A DNA stretch of 64,000 nucleotides from an uncultured Spirochaetaceae bacterium (GCA_944389015.1 CALXKS010000065.1:23610-87609); one strand, 5' to 3'. Shown: positions 33,651-43,194, counted from the first letter of the stretch. Numbers and translations are program-made. Notes: generated by a model from the sequence alone, not told the origin.

Positions 33651-35060
33651 CTAAAGAATAAGAGCTTCAGCATCGGCCTGAAGGGAAAGCCCCTGGAGAA
33701 GGAGGATATCATGATCGAAATCAAGGAGATGGAGCTCCATCTCGGCATCATGGACATCCTCTGCGGCAACAAGTCCTCTTTCATGCTTCACCAAGGCCAT
33801 CTCATAAAGCGATCTCTTATAGCTTACCTCTGCTTCCAGCTCCGCTCTCTCCCTCTCCCAGGAAAGCATTCTTCCCCAGAGGTCCTCCCTGCTATCCTCA
33901 AATGAACGAAGAGCATCACGATAATCATCTTCCTTGATCCTGGCCTCATTCCGGAGGGATCTGAGCCGCAGATCATCGCTTTCCGATGTCCCGCTTCTCC
34001 ATGAAGCATAGAGCGCAAGGGAAGGAGTGAATCCGAAATCATGATCCCAGGTTCCGCCGCCCGTGGCAGACAAGGACCAGTCATTACCTTCCCATCCGAC
34101 AGTGCCACCGAGCTTCAATGCATCCTCCCTCGTTCCCGTCAGGGGATAGAGTCCTTCAGCTATCTCCGCGCTTCCACCAGCCTCTCCCCCTATAGTTAGC
34201 TTCCTCGGATTCTGTTGAGACTCCTCAAGAAGCACATTCTCCTCTGCGATAAGCATCTCCACTTCCGCCTCATTCACGGTAGAAGAAGAGATAACAGATA
34301 GGATTTCAGGGAAGACAGGCTCCGGGATATCCGTTAGACCATCCCATGAAAGCCCGGTAAGAGCCGAATACCGGAGCAGGAGCTCCTCCCTCTCCCTCTC
34401 GGAGATCCTGAGAGAATCCTCGCTTCTCTTCCTCTCGAGCATAAGCTCCTGATAAAGAAGAGAGCCCTCTGTGGTTATTCCCAGAGAGATTGAATCCGAG
34501 ATATCCCTGTCTATATCCTTCAGCATCTCCCTGCTCTCCTCGATGCTCTTCTCATTTGAAAGGATCTCAATCATCAATGAAATGGTATTCTGCCTGATTG
34601 AGAGCTTTCCCGTCCCATACTGCCTTCCACCAGACATCCGGAGAGCCTCTGTCTGGAGATCCTTCAGCTTCTCGTCATCATGGCCCCAGTCAAATGTATG
34701 GCTGATGGAGAGAGACGGAGAGATGACTGCACCTCTTCCATCGTATCGTATTCCAGATGGAACAGAAGCTGAGATGGTCGTATCGTCATCAGGAAGCACA
34801 ACGCCGAATGACAGCTCATTTATACGAAGTATTCCATCATCCATATCGGCAAGGGGATCCGCAGCAAATGAAACTGAGTAATCAACGGTATCATCAAGCT
34901 CTGATTCGGCTATCGATATGAGGCCGGCTTCATATGACAGTTCAAGACCTGCTGCATCCTGACTCTCATTCTCCATTACAGCCATTATCCCATCATAGGA
35001 TGCGGAATATGCTGAACTGGGGATGATAAGAAAGAATAATGCAATGAAAAGCCGTACCAT
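33651..35060 (-). CDS. TolC-family outer-membrane efflux protein
   Basis: 469 residues with a signal peptide (MVRLFIALFFLIIPSSAYSA) and two repeats of long helices with TolC-like beta segments (SISHTFDWGHDDEKL; GGTWDHDFGFTPSLALYASW). Helical parts contain regular Glu/Leu/Arg heptads. It should form the trimeric outer-membrane channel of the efflux complex. First gene of the four-gene operon. TATTAT ends seven bases before the ATG without a good ribosome-binding site. A TolC confirms a double-membrane organism. Confidence 0.85.
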   Translation of the reverse strand: MVRLFIALFFLIIPSSAYSASYDGIMAVMENESQDAAGLELSYEAGLISIAESELDDTVDYSVSFAADPLADMDDGILRINELSFGVVLPDDDTTISASVPSGIRYDGRGAVISPSLSISHTFDWGHDDEKLKDLQTEALRMSGGRQYGTGKLSIRQNTISLMIEILSNEKSIEESREMLKDIDRDISDSISLGITTEGSLLYQELMLERKRSEDSLRISEREREELLLRYSALTGLSWDGLTDIPEPVFPEILSVISSSTVNEAEVEMLIAEENVLLEESQQNPRKLTIGGEAGGSAEIAEGLYPLTGTREDALKLGGTVGWEGNDWSLSATGGGTWDHDFGFTPSLALYASWRSGTSESDDLRLRSLRNEARIKEDDYRDALRSFEDSREDLWGRMLSWERERAELEAEVSYKRSLYEMALVKHERGLVAAEDVHDAEMELHLLDFDHDILLLQGLSLQADAEALIL

Positions 35061-35067
35061 AACCTAG

Positions 35068-35096
35068 ATAATATATTGAAAAAGCATACAGAACAA
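35068..35096 (-). promoter_or_regulatory. Promoter of the efflux operon (leaderless type)
   Basis: Minus strand TTGTTC (35091-35096), 17-base spacer, TATTAT (35068-35073), seven bases before the ATG at 35060. Confidence 0.6.
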
Positions 35097-35138
35097 AGAG
35101 CCAAACCCGGAAAGAGGCATGAAAGCTTTCCTGCACAG

Positions 35139-36938
35139 TCAACTTTGCAGCTTCTCTGCCCTCGCATCTGCCCGTTCTACCATCGACCGCTGCCAGGAAA
35201 GCAGTCTGTCATGCTCCCCGATTCCAGAACCCTTCACATTCACCATGATGCGGCATACAGGCTCTGTCCGTGATCTGCTGAGCCAGAGATAGGCAATGGC
35301 TTCTCCTTCCCCGTCAATGAACTGCACTTTGTATCCGCCAGATGATGGATACGGCCGATGCTCAGGTCCCATTCCAGTATATTCATCGGCTCCTTCATAC
35401 TGCTTGATTTCATATGAAACTGCATCTGATGCCATATTCCCGCTGATTTCCGATGAGAGAATCTTCTCATACTCTGCCTTCAGAGCATCGAAATCCCTGC
35501 TCCTGATCTTCATTACAGCAGCCTTTGAGAATGATGGAGTCATATGATACCGGGGGAATGCGGAGACGAGCCTATCTATAGATACTCCATCGCCTTCTTC
35601 CTTTCCAAGTGCTTTCATGAGATTGCCATAAACACCCGGCACTGACCACAGCTTCGATATGGTCATAACGGAATTCATGGGATCGCGGACCTTCGAAGGA
35701 TATGCTATTATGCCTCCGTTGCTGCCCTCTCCGCAGACTGGGACGATATATCCCCGGCTTCTGAGGTTCTCTGACAGCGATACGACATTTGCCTCTCCTA
35801 TATCGGAACGGAAGACCTCTACGCCTATTCTTGAGGCGATATCATCGACAAGCAGCGATGTAGATCCATTCACAGCAATGGCAATGGGACTGCCAGGGTT
35901 CAGCATCGCTGCATGGACAAGATCGATTGACGAAACAAGAGCGAATACACGCTGCGCATCGAGGATCTCAGCATTCCCATTATCCGCTATGTATACGAAA
36001 TTGCCTCTGTCACCGTCATTATCGGGCATATAACCGAGAATAAAAGAGGGATCCTTTACATGGATATCCTCCAGGACAGCCCTCGCAGTCTCAAGATTCT
36101 CGCCTTCAGGGACGATTCCATGGGCAATCTGTCCCGGGATACCATTCATCTCCCAGATGCCGCAGCCATGCCTCCTGAGAAATGGGATATCAATCGAAGA
36201 AGAGCGTGCAGAGCCATTGAAATCAATGACAATGCCGAATGGCATGATGAAGTCCTCATCAGCATGGGCTGTCTTCATCACGAAGTCCTCATAATACCGC
36301 AACGCATCCTTCTTTACGCTGCCATGCCTGGAAAGCACGCTCTGGTAATCATCCTCAGTGATGGATGAGGAGAGCTTTCCCATACGCTCTGCAAGTCCAT
36401 CCTGTCCCACAGCTTCAAGGAAGAGTCTCTTCACCTTCTCAGCCTCCGCTCCGGGAAGAACACCGCCATCGATACCGAACTTGAATCCGTTATGGCCGAT
36501 GGGATTATGGGAAGCGGAAATATACAGGAAGCCATCGTATCCTGCATTGGAGAAGGCCATGATCTCCGGTGCAGAAGCCATGCCGAGAAGCGATACATCC
36601 GCGCCCAGGGCAATCATGATCCTGACAGCAATGGAGGTGAGGATACGCCCTGTCGGTCTGGCATCGGAACCAATGATGATCCTCGCTTCCCTTTTGCCCA
36701 GATACCTGAAGAATGCCTCTGCTGCAGCAGCGGCAAGCACTGCATCCTCATCCTTTATGTAATTGCTGTGATCCTCCTCTCCGCCGCCAGGAGCGAATAC
36801 AGCCCTCCACCCTGAAACAGAGAGAATGTATCCGGAAAGTGCCCCCTGAATAGCATCGGAGGAAACATCAATTCCCTTCAGCGGATCCTCTGAGCTATCT
36901 GCGATGAAAAGTCCTGTATTCTCATCAAAGTACTTCAA
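35139..36938 (-). CDS. Phosphohexomutase (phosphoglucomutase/phosphomannomutase family)
   Basis: 599-residue alpha-D-phosphohexomutase. Visible: GSDARPTGR, the phosphoserine loop ISASHNPIGHNGFKFG with catalytic Ser143, the metal loop DNDGDR at about 305-310, a sugar-binding GEGSNGG loop, and a C-terminal phosphate-binding region. Long for the family. It interconverts hexose-1-phosphate and hexose-6-phosphate; the specific sugar cannot be read. The ATG overlaps the stop of the upstream sugar-kinase gene (ATGA), so the two probably act in sequence: kinase makes sugar-1-phosphate, mutase converts it to the 6-phosphate. Confidence 0.9.
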   Translation of the reverse strand: MKYFDENTGLFIADSSEDPLKGIDVSSDAIQGALSGYILSVSGWRAVFAPGGGEEDHSNYIKDEDAVLAAAAAEAFFRYLGKREARIIIGSDARPTGRILTSIAVRIMIALGADVSLLGMASAPEIMAFSNAGYDGFLYISASHNPIGHNGFKFGIDGGVLPGAEAEKVKRLFLEAVGQDGLAERMGKLSSSITEDDYQSVLSRHGSVKKDALRYYEDFVMKTAHADEDFIMPFGIVIDFNGSARSSSIDIPFLRRHGCGIWEMNGIPGQIAHGIVPEGENLETARAVLEDIHVKDPSFILGYMPDNDGDRGNFVYIADNGNAEILDAQRVFALVSSIDLVHAAMLNPGSPIAIAVNGSTSLLVDDIASRIGVEVFRSDIGEANVVSLSENLRSRGYIVPVCGEGSNGGIIAYPSKVRDPMNSVMTISKLWSVPGVYGNLMKALGKEEGDGVSIDRLVSAFPRYHMTPSFSKAAVMKIRSRDFDALKAEYEKILSSEISGNMASDAVSYEIKQYEGADEYTGMGPEHRPYPSSGGYKVQFIDGEGEAIAYLWLSRSRTEPVCRIMVNVKGSGIGEHDRLLSWQRSMVERADARAEKLQS

Positions 36939-37954
36939 GACTGACCTCCGAGATAATCATCCATCTCCATTATAAGATGGATCTGGTTTCTGGCTCTTAC
37001 CAGATTATGATGGGCATATTCAGTTCTATAATATACATCACCATTGATATAATCAGTCAGGAATCGCAGGGCCATGATGAATGTGATAGTACGTCCAGAC
37101 TCTGCAAAAAGATCCTTCTCCATAGGGGTCAGCATATCATTCCCCTCGATATACCCATCCCTCATCGCCTCAAAGAACTCTTCCGAGAAATGCACCTTAT
37201 CAAGATCCTCCTCATCCTCTGCCGCCGTTGAGCACCCGGTCCTGATCATATCGCCGGTATCGAACAGCAGCGTACCAGGCATGACCGTATCGAGATCGAT
37301 GAATGTTATGTACTCCCCTGTTCTCCTATCAAACAGAACATTTGAGAGCTTGGTGTCATTATGCGTTACACGTCTTGGCAGGAGACCATCAGCATACATA
37401 TGGGAGAGCCTGGAGGCCCTTTCACGTCCGCTCATCATGAAGCAGACTTCATCGCGGACAGATGAGAGCCGCCCCGCTCTGTCCTCCCTGATCGCATCCT
37501 CGAGCTGGGAAAAACGGTAGTCCATATCATGAAAGCGAGGTATTGTCTCACAGAGAGCTGAGGCATCGAGTCCGGAAAGAACAGTATGGAAACTCCTCAG
37601 GGCCCGGCCCATCCGTCCTGCCATATCAGCAGAAACAATACGCTCATAGCTTATGGAATCCCCGATGAAATTATACATGCGCCATACGCCATTGCTGCAG
37701 GAATAGCAAAGGCCGCCTTCTGCTGTCCGTATCAGGCGAAGGACAGGGATTCTTTCAAGGACTCTCGCTATATTCTCCATCACAGCATATGGATCTGTGA
37801 ATACCGAAGTGTTTATCCGCTGTAGCAGAAAGCTCTCTTCTGCGGTATCAACTCTATATGTAGCATTGATATGTCCCGATGATATCTCGGAAATCCCATT
37901 GATATCATCAAGCCCGAAACACGAAGCTATAAGCTTTATGTCAGAATCTTTCAC
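36935..37954 (-). CDS. APH-fold kinase resembling N-acetylhexosamine 1-kinase (NahK/LnpB)
   Basis: 339-residue kinase of the aminoglycoside/choline phosphotransferase fold. N-terminal lobe: SGHINATYRVD and FLLQRINTSVFTDPYAVMENI, a pattern I associate with NahK (LnpB) of Bifidobacterium and proteins labelled mucin-desulfatase-like. Catalytic loop HNDTKLSNVLFD at about 197-208 and metal-binding FIDLDTVMPG at about 215-224. A sugar anomeric kinase fits the coupled phosphohexomutase gene. The start is GTG at 37954, six bases after TGG-TATAAT, so it is a leaderless candidate. Confidence 0.8.
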   Translation of the reverse strand: MKDSDIKLIASCFGLDDINGISEISSGHINATYRVDTAEESFLLQRINTSVFTDPYAVMENIARVLERIPVLRLIRTAEGGLCYSCSNGVWRMYNFIGDSISYERIVSADMAGRMGRALRSFHTVLSGLDASALCETIPRFHDMDYRFSQLEDAIREDRAGRLSSVRDEVCFMMSGRERASRLSHMYADGLLPRRVTHNDTKLSNVLFDRRTGEYITFIDLDTVMPGTLLFDTGDMIRTGCSTAAEDEEDLDKVHFSEEFFEAMRDGYIEGNDMLTPMEKDLFAESGRTITFIMALRFLTDYINGDVYYRTEYAHHNLVRARNQIHLIMEMDDYLGGQS

Positions 37955-37960
37955 GGCAGT

Positions 37961-37966
37961 ATTATA
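37961..37966 (-). promoter_or_regulatory. -10 box of the sugar-kinase/mutase operon (leaderless type)
   Basis: Extended -10 TGG-TATAAT on the minus strand, six bases before the GTG start; no usable -35. Confidence 0.65.
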
Positions 37967-37983
37967 CCATTTTCATATGCAAA

Positions 37984-38009
37984 CTCCCTCCGGAAAATCC
38001 AGGAGGGAG
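37984..38009 (-). terminator. Probable terminator hairpin after pheT
   Basis: 8-bp stem CTCCCTCC/GGAGGGAG with a ten-base loop, followed on the minus strand by only TTT. Strong stem, weak U-tract. Confidence 0.5.
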
Positions 38010-38032
38010 ATATCATCAATCGAACCTGATGA

Positions 38033-39736
38033 TCACAGCTGAAGCAGTGCCCCGATATCAAGCTCTGCCATGATAGCAGGCATTGAGCAGCCCCAGGACT
38101 CAAGAACCTGAGGATGCGTCTCTCCGAAAATGCCAACTGTCTTGCCACCGACAATCACGAGAGCAGCGCGTCCAGGGATGAATCTTGGATCATCCTTTGC
38201 CTCCTGAAGTGTATAATCCTTTCGCAGGAAGTACATCAGCGTATTGATATAAGATGCAGCTTCGTTGTATCCGATCTTCGCATCTGAGGAGAAGAACCCC
38301 AGGCTGTCCTTAGTGACAGTTCCGCTGTTATCGCTATCATCGCGCACTGTGATCTTTCCGATTTCGAAGATGTTATGAGGATAGACAGCATGGCCGGATA
38401 CTGATTCACTCTCCAAGAGGCAAGGAAGGACCGAAGGTCTTATCACCTCATAGTTCTCACTCATCGGATTGGCGATGAATACAGCGTTCTCATCGCTTAC
38501 ATGCATATTCTCGATGTACTCCTTCCTCGATCCGAGATAGTTGTACATCATCTCCTGGAATCCAAGTCCGACAAGGATCTCCTTGACCTTTCTAGAGAAC
38601 TCCTCAACCGGCGAAAGACGTCCGATCGTGAAGTCCGACGGCATGACAGGCTCGAAGTTCTGGAGGCCATGGCCGATCATCACATCCTCCGCGATGTCCA
38701 CCTCATGAAGGAAGTCATTGCGGTACTCAGGAACCCTGATCGTAACGCCATCCCCATCCTTTCTGGCCCTCACTCCCATTCTCCCAAGGGCCTTGATCTC
38801 CTCATCTGCCGTAAGGGAAAGCCCAAGCTTCTTCGCAATAAGCTCCGATGATGCATGCACTTCCTTCTGGAAGTAGTATGGCACTGTGATTTCCTTTCCA
38901 TAAGGCGTCTCTTTTGCAAAACGCACCTTCACAGGAAGAATCTCGAATCCCATATCCGCCATATCGCACGCCATGATCGATGAAGCAAGAAGAAGGTCAT
39001 CGAGTATAGGACCTGAGAACTCAAGGAAGAAATCGGAATCCCCCACCTCAACAGCACCAATGCGCGCGCTGTTTATGACAGGAGGGAACGAGAGAGTATC
39101 GCCATTGTCGTCATAAAGATACGGGAAGCGGGGGAATGATGAGACAATATGACCATAATCCCTGCCCTTCGGATGCTTTGTCAGTATCTCTCTGAGCGAG
39201 AGCTCCTCTGTCATCCCAAGCGGCACGAACTTCGTCGCATCAGGATCGACTGCAGCATAATGCACAGGATACTTGATGAGGTTCGAACGATAAATGCCCA
39301 TAGCGATCGTCTTCCTCTTCCTGCCGAAATTCGAGCATAGCTTCTCCTGGCTCTGGATGAGATTCACAAGAAGCTCATCATCGACCTTCTTCCCCTTAGC
39401 GGCAAAGCCCACGGAGTAGTCACGGATGCCGATTGCAGACTCATCATCTATAACCATCCTGCCATCGGATGGCTTCTCATCATCTGCGGTGGAGAAGAAC
39501 CCATACTCAGGGATCTTCTCATTCTGGTAGCACTTCAGAGCTCTGGCAACACCTGCTGTCGACCAGAGATCAGGCCTATTGGTATCATTGAGCTCAATCT
39601 TTATGGTATGGGTCTCTGTATCATGGCCATCGAGCTCTGCCTTGGCAACAGGGAAGATATCCACAAGCTCATCATCGGTCATCCTCTTTCCCAGAAGAGA
39701 GAAGAATATATTCTCAGGTGCTTCAATCTTAGGCAT
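38033..39736 (-). CDS. pheT: Phenylalanyl-tRNA synthetase beta subunit, archaeal type
   Basis: 567-residue beta subunit of class II PheRS, charging tRNA-Phe as an (alpha-beta)2 enzyme. It is the short archaeal/eukaryal form (typical bacterial PheT is about 800 residues): no N-terminal EMAP/OB domain or C-terminal FDX fold is seen. It begins with a B1-like domain (MPKIEAPENIFFSLLGKRMTDDELVDIFP), then B3/B4 editing (PVINSARIGAVEVGDSDFFLEFSG), a DNA-binding-fold B5 (GLSLTADEEIKALGRMGVRA) and catalytic-like B6/B7. It overlaps pheS as TGATG. This type of PheRS is a known feature of spirochaetes, attributed to ancient transfer from archaea. Confidence 0.95.
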   Translation of the reverse strand: MPKIEAPENIFFSLLGKRMTDDELVDIFPVAKAELDGHDTETHTIKIELNDTNRPDLWSTAGVARALKCYQNEKIPEYGFFSTADDEKPSDGRMVIDDESAIGIRDYSVGFAAKGKKVDDELLVNLIQSQEKLCSNFGRKRKTIAMGIYRSNLIKYPVHYAAVDPDATKFVPLGMTEELSLREILTKHPKGRDYGHIVSSFPRFPYLYDDNGDTLSFPPVINSARIGAVEVGDSDFFLEFSGPILDDLLLASSIMACDMADMGFEILPVKVRFAKETPYGKEITVPYYFQKEVHASSELIAKKLGLSLTADEEIKALGRMGVRARKDGDGVTIRVPEYRNDFLHEVDIAEDVMIGHGLQNFEPVMPSDFTIGRLSPVEEFSRKVKEILVGLGFQEMMYNYLGSRKEYIENMHVSDENAVFIANPMSENYEVIRPSVLPCLLESESVSGHAVYPHNIFEIGKITVRDDSDNSGTVTKDSLGFFSSDAKIGYNEAASYINTLMYFLRKDYTLQEAKDDPRFIPGRAALVIVGGKTVGIFGETHPQVLESWGCSMPAIMAELDIGALLQL

Positions 39737-41277
39737 CAGTTTCCCCTCCTTGTTCTTACGCTCTCGATATCAGGGGTGAAAAGCTCCCTGAGATCATTGA
39801 GGCCAAGGTGCATAAGCGCCATTCTATCGATGCCGAGGCCCCATGCAAGCACTGGCACATCGATGCCAAGTGCCTTCGTAACCTCAGGTCTGAATATCCC
39901 GGAACCACCGAGCTCAAACCATCCAAGCACCGGATGCTTGATATGCACCTCGATAGATGGCTCTGTGAACGGGAAGTAGCCCGGAACATACTTCACCTCT
40001 TCCGCTCCTGCAATCTCCTCCGCGAACATCTTCAGAAGTCCGAGAAGGTTTCTGAGATTGACATCCTCTCCAAGCACGATTCCCTCTGTCTGATAGAAAT
40101 CCGCTCCGTGGGTCGCATCTACCTGATCATATCTGAAACAGCGTACAACACCGAAATACTTGCCTGGGATATGGGCCTTGGTAAGCTGATGGGCAGAGAG
40201 GACAGTACCCTGGCTTCTGAGGACCTGGCGCCTTGTGAATTCATGGTCGAATGTATATCCCCAGCCTCTTGAACCGGTTTTCCAGCCATTCTCATGGGTT
40301 GCTGCAACCTGTGAAAGCCATGGCTCCTCGATCTTCTTGCAGTGCACTGGATCCTTTACATAGTAGACATCGTGGATATCCCTCGCGGAATGGAACTGCG
40401 GCATGAAAAGAGCATCTCCGTTCCAGAACTCATTCTCTACAAGCGGACCGTCAAACTCCTCGAAACCGAGTGCGATGAGCTTATCCTTCACCCACTGGAG
40501 ATAATTTGAATATGCGTTCCTGCGGCCGGGAATAAGCCTGGAAGTCGGCGCATTGATGCCATATGGACGGAATGTTCCATTCTTCCATGATCCGGACTGG
40601 ATCATCTCAGGAGTAAGGATACCGAATTCCTCTCCTGTTATATTCGCCTCTACAAGAGCTTTCTTAGCCTCCTCCCCTGCAGGAGTCAGCGCATACACGA
40701 TTTCATCGCGCTCGACGATGCGGAATGCGGAGTTCTGTGCTCCGCGCTTCTTCGCAAGTGCGCCGATTGCCTTCTTCTCATCGGCAGAGAGATCATTCTC
40801 ATCAACCGATCCGATCAAAGCAGCCTTATCGAGAAGAGAGCGCTGTATCCTGACTTCCTCAGGAAGCTCTGCTGAAGCCGCTGCAGCCTTCTTCTCCTCA
40901 TTCATCTTCGCAGATCCCTTTGATGACAGAAGTCCGAAAGCAGATCCCACATCGCTCTTCTCAAGAGATAGCGCCTCAGCAATCTCTGGAAGGGTATGGG
41001 GGCCGTTCTCTGTTATAAATGCGAAAATCCTCTCTGCCGGAAGACCATTGAGCTGCTCTGAACGGCCGAAATCCGTAAGTTCGTAGCTGATTCTATGGCT
41101 TCTGGATTTCTCCTCCACAAGCCCTTTTGCAGTAAGCCAAGAAAATGCCTGATTGGACTGGCCGACCTTATAGTCAAGATCGCGGATAATCCTCTCCGGC
41201 GTGATATCCTCCCCACTGGCGACATGGCGCAGAAGCCTTACCTCGAGCGGATGGAGATTCTTCACATCTATATCCAT
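39736..41277 (-). CDS. pheS: Phenylalanyl-tRNA synthetase alpha subunit, archaeal type
   Basis: 513-residue catalytic subunit. N-terminal about 200 residues hold winged-helix modules (LHPLEVRLLRHVASG..., QAFSWLTAKGLVEEKSRSHRISYELTDFG; then HTLPEIAEALSLEKSDVGSAFGLLSSKG), typical of archaeal and eukaryal alpha chains and used for tRNA contact. The class II core follows: motif 2 around GVVRCFRYDQVDATHGADF, motif 3 GLGIDRMALMHLGLNDLREL. GGAG precedes the ATG by six bases. Together with pheT it is the strongest lineage marker in the window. Confidence 0.96.
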   Translation of the reverse strand: MDIDVKNLHPLEVRLLRHVASGEDITPERIIRDLDYKVGQSNQAFSWLTAKGLVEEKSRSHRISYELTDFGRSEQLNGLPAERIFAFITENGPHTLPEIAEALSLEKSDVGSAFGLLSSKGSAKMNEEKKAAAASAELPEEVRIQRSLLDKAALIGSVDENDLSADEKKAIGALAKKRGAQNSAFRIVERDEIVYALTPAGEEAKKALVEANITGEEFGILTPEMIQSGSWKNGTFRPYGINAPTSRLIPGRRNAYSNYLQWVKDKLIALGFEEFDGPLVENEFWNGDALFMPQFHSARDIHDVYYVKDPVHCKKIEEPWLSQVAATHENGWKTGSRGWGYTFDHEFTRRQVLRSQGTVLSAHQLTKAHIPGKYFGVVRCFRYDQVDATHGADFYQTEGIVLGEDVNLRNLLGLLKMFAEEIAGAEEVKYVPGYFPFTEPSIEVHIKHPVLGWFELGGSGIFRPEVTKALGIDVPVLAWGLGIDRMALMHLGLNDLRELFTPDIESVRTRRGN

Positions 41278-41307
41278 TGAAAACTCCTTGATGGTTTATC
41301 AGCATGC

Positions 41308-41336
41308 ATTATAGTAAAGCAGTGGAAAAAATCCAA
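41308..41336 (-). promoter_or_regulatory. Promoter of pheS-pheT
   Basis: Minus strand TTGGAT (41331-41336), 17-base spacer, perfect TATAAT (41308-41313); leader of about 25 bases with a GGAG site. Confidence 0.8.
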
Positions 41337-41439
41337 CATCCAGCATGCTGCAGAGAAAGACGGAAAGGAAAAAGAGGGCAGATCCATGGATCTATATCAG
41401 AACATGCTGAAATCTTCTGCCTGCTTCTGTGGAATCCTG

Positions 41440-41445
41440 TATACT
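41440..41445 (+). promoter_or_regulatory. -10 box of the barrel-protein/Ldh_2 operon (leaderless type)
   Basis: TATACT ending seven bases before the ATG at 41453. No Shine-Dalgarno site and a poor -35. Confidence 0.5.
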
Positions 41446-41452
41446 ATAGACA

Positions 41453-42043
41453 ATGAAGAGAATGAAGAAAGCATTTGCTATTATCATGCTGGCTCTTATG
41501 ATCGCAGTACCGCTGGGAGCAGCTACAGAGATGGGCAATATCGGATTCACTGGAGGTTACTCGACACGGGATGCGGGCATCCTGGGATTCAATTCCACTT
41601 ATCAGTATCTTGGGGATGTATCAAGATACGTCGGGATTGGATTAAGCACGCATGCAGATGTCGCATTCAGCTTCGCACATAACTATTTCGGTTTTCTTGT
41701 CGGATTCATCGCCGGCCCCGGCTTTGAATTCAGGCCCACTGAGGAGATTGCTATAAACCTTACAGTCGGTCCGGCAGTGATCCTGGAAGGGGCATGGGAC
41801 AAATCCTTCGGATTCGGAGCGGGCATTGATGCATCATTCACCTACTATTTCGATACGACCTACCCTAATATCGGAGTGACAGTAGGAACAACCCTCTATC
41901 CGCAGTTCCTCGTCCAGGACGAAAGAAATCCGAGAAAGACATTCAGCTTCGCGGGAACAGGATACATAGGTCTGGCGTGGAGATTCTCAGGATACAGCTG
42001 GGACCAGCTTACTCCCCCTCCGCTTGGATATGCGATCTACTGA
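41453..42043 (+). CDS. Predicted outer-membrane beta-barrel protein
   Basis: 196 residues. Signal peptide with basic start and hydrophobic core (MKRMKKAFAIIMLALMIAVPLGAA), probable cleavage near residue 23. The mature part alternates Gly/aromatic strands (YVGIGLSTHADVAFSFAHNYFGFLVGFIAGPGFEF; GFGAGIDASFTYYFD; TGYIGLAWRFSGYSW), typical of an eight-strand barrel, and lacks helices. No specific family. A spacer of 17 bases separates it from the Ldh_2 gene with its own GGAG site, so the two are probably co-transcribed, though a functional link is not evident. Confidence 0.7.
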   Translation: MKRMKKAFAIIMLALMIAVPLGAATEMGNIGFTGGYSTRDAGILGFNSTYQYLGDVSRYVGIGLSTHADVAFSFAHNYFGFLVGFIAGPGFEFRPTEEIAINLTVGPAVILEGAWDKSFGFGAGIDASFTYYFDTTYPNIGVTVGTTLYPQFLVQDERNPRKTFSFAGTGYIGLAWRFSGYSWDQLTPPPLGYAIY

Positions 42044-42060
42044 TCAGTGAAGGAGAAAAG

Positions 42061-43194
42061 ATGACAGAAAAGGAATTCCTGGAAAAGTACAGCGACTGCG
42101 CGTTTGTCCCATTCGATAAGCTTGAGGCCTTCATGAAGGCATGCCTGATCCATTCAGGCGTTCCTGAAGGCGATGCTGATATAATCTCAGACATACTCAT
42201 AGAGTCCGACAAACGAGGCATAGACAGCCACGGCATCGGGCGGCTTAAGCCCATATACATCGACAGGATAGACAAAGGCATACTGAACCCGGTAACCAAT
42301 ACAGAGATAGTCAAGGATGAGAAGACGGCTTGCGTCATCGATGCCCATGATGGCATGGGCCATGTCGCATCACGCAAAGCCATGGAGATAGCAATCAGCA
42401 AGGCATCCGAGTATGGCATGGGGATGTCTGTTGTCAGGAACAGCAGCCACTATGGCATTGCAGGCTACTATGCATCCATGGCAACGGATAAAGGCATGAT
42501 CGGCATAACAGGTACAAATGCACGGCCCTCCATCGCTCCGACATTCGGTACTGAGAACATGCTGGGGACAAATCCCCTGACTATCGGAATACCGACAGAT
42601 GATCCATTCCCATTCATAATAGACGCAGCGACTTCCGTCTCACAGAGAGGGAAGATCGAGGTCTATGGACGAGCTGGCAAGGACATTCCACCAGGATGGG
42701 TCATCGATGAGAGCGGAAGGACAAGGACAGATACAGATGCGATTCTCAGGGATCTCACATGCGGCAAGGCTGCACTGGCTCCGCTTGGAGGAATCGGCAC
42801 AGATGGTGCAGGCTATAAAGGTTATGGCTATGCGACAGTCGTAGAGATACTCTCGGCAGCTCTTCAGAATGGAAGCTTCCTGAAAGATCTCACTGATAAG
42901 GACAGGGATGGCAACCCAAAGCCCTACCATCTCGGCCATTTCTTCATTGCAATAGATCCGGAGTTCTTCATGGGAAGGAAGCTGTTCAGGAAGATCGCCA
43001 CAGAGATCCTCAAGGAGCTGAGAGAAAGCCGGAAGGCCCCTGGCGAGAGCAGGATCTATACAGCTGGCGAGCTTGAGTGGGAAGCGAGAGGCTACAGGAT
43101 GAAGCACGGCTGTCCTGTGCCGGAATCCCTGCAGAAGGTGATAGATGAGCTTTCAGAACGCTTCGGGCTTACGGATACCTGGCCCTGGAATTAA
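42061..43194 (+). CDS. Malate/L-lactate/ureidoglycolate dehydrogenase family (Ldh_2) oxidoreductase
   Basis: 377-residue NAD(P)-dependent dehydrogenase of PF02615, a fold unrelated to classical LDH or MDH. Family marks: ESDKRGIDSHGIGRL (catalytic His), DAHDGMGHVASRKAME, VRNSSHYGIAGYYA, GTNPLTIGIP, a GGxGTDGAGYKGYG glycine-rich segment. Substrate could be malate, L-lactate, ureidoglycolate or a sugar acid. The start at 42061 is fixed by GGAG ten bases upstream. It follows the barrel gene and converges with the YkgJ-like gene, sharing four bases. Confidence 0.9.
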   Translation: MTEKEFLEKYSDCAFVPFDKLEAFMKACLIHSGVPEGDADIISDILIESDKRGIDSHGIGRLKPIYIDRIDKGILNPVTNTEIVKDEKTACVIDAHDGMGHVASRKAMEIAISKASEYGMGMSVVRNSSHYGIAGYYASMATDKGMIGITGTNARPSIAPTFGTENMLGTNPLTIGIPTDDPFPFIIDAATSVSQRGKIEVYGRAGKDIPPGWVIDESGRTRTDTDAILRDLTCGKAALAPLGGIGTDGAGYKGYGYATVVEILSAALQNGSFLKDLTDKDRDGNPKPYHLGHFFIAIDPEFFMGRKLFRKIATEILKELRESRKAPGESRIYTAGELEWEARGYRMKHGCPVPESLQKVIDELSERFGLTDTWPWN

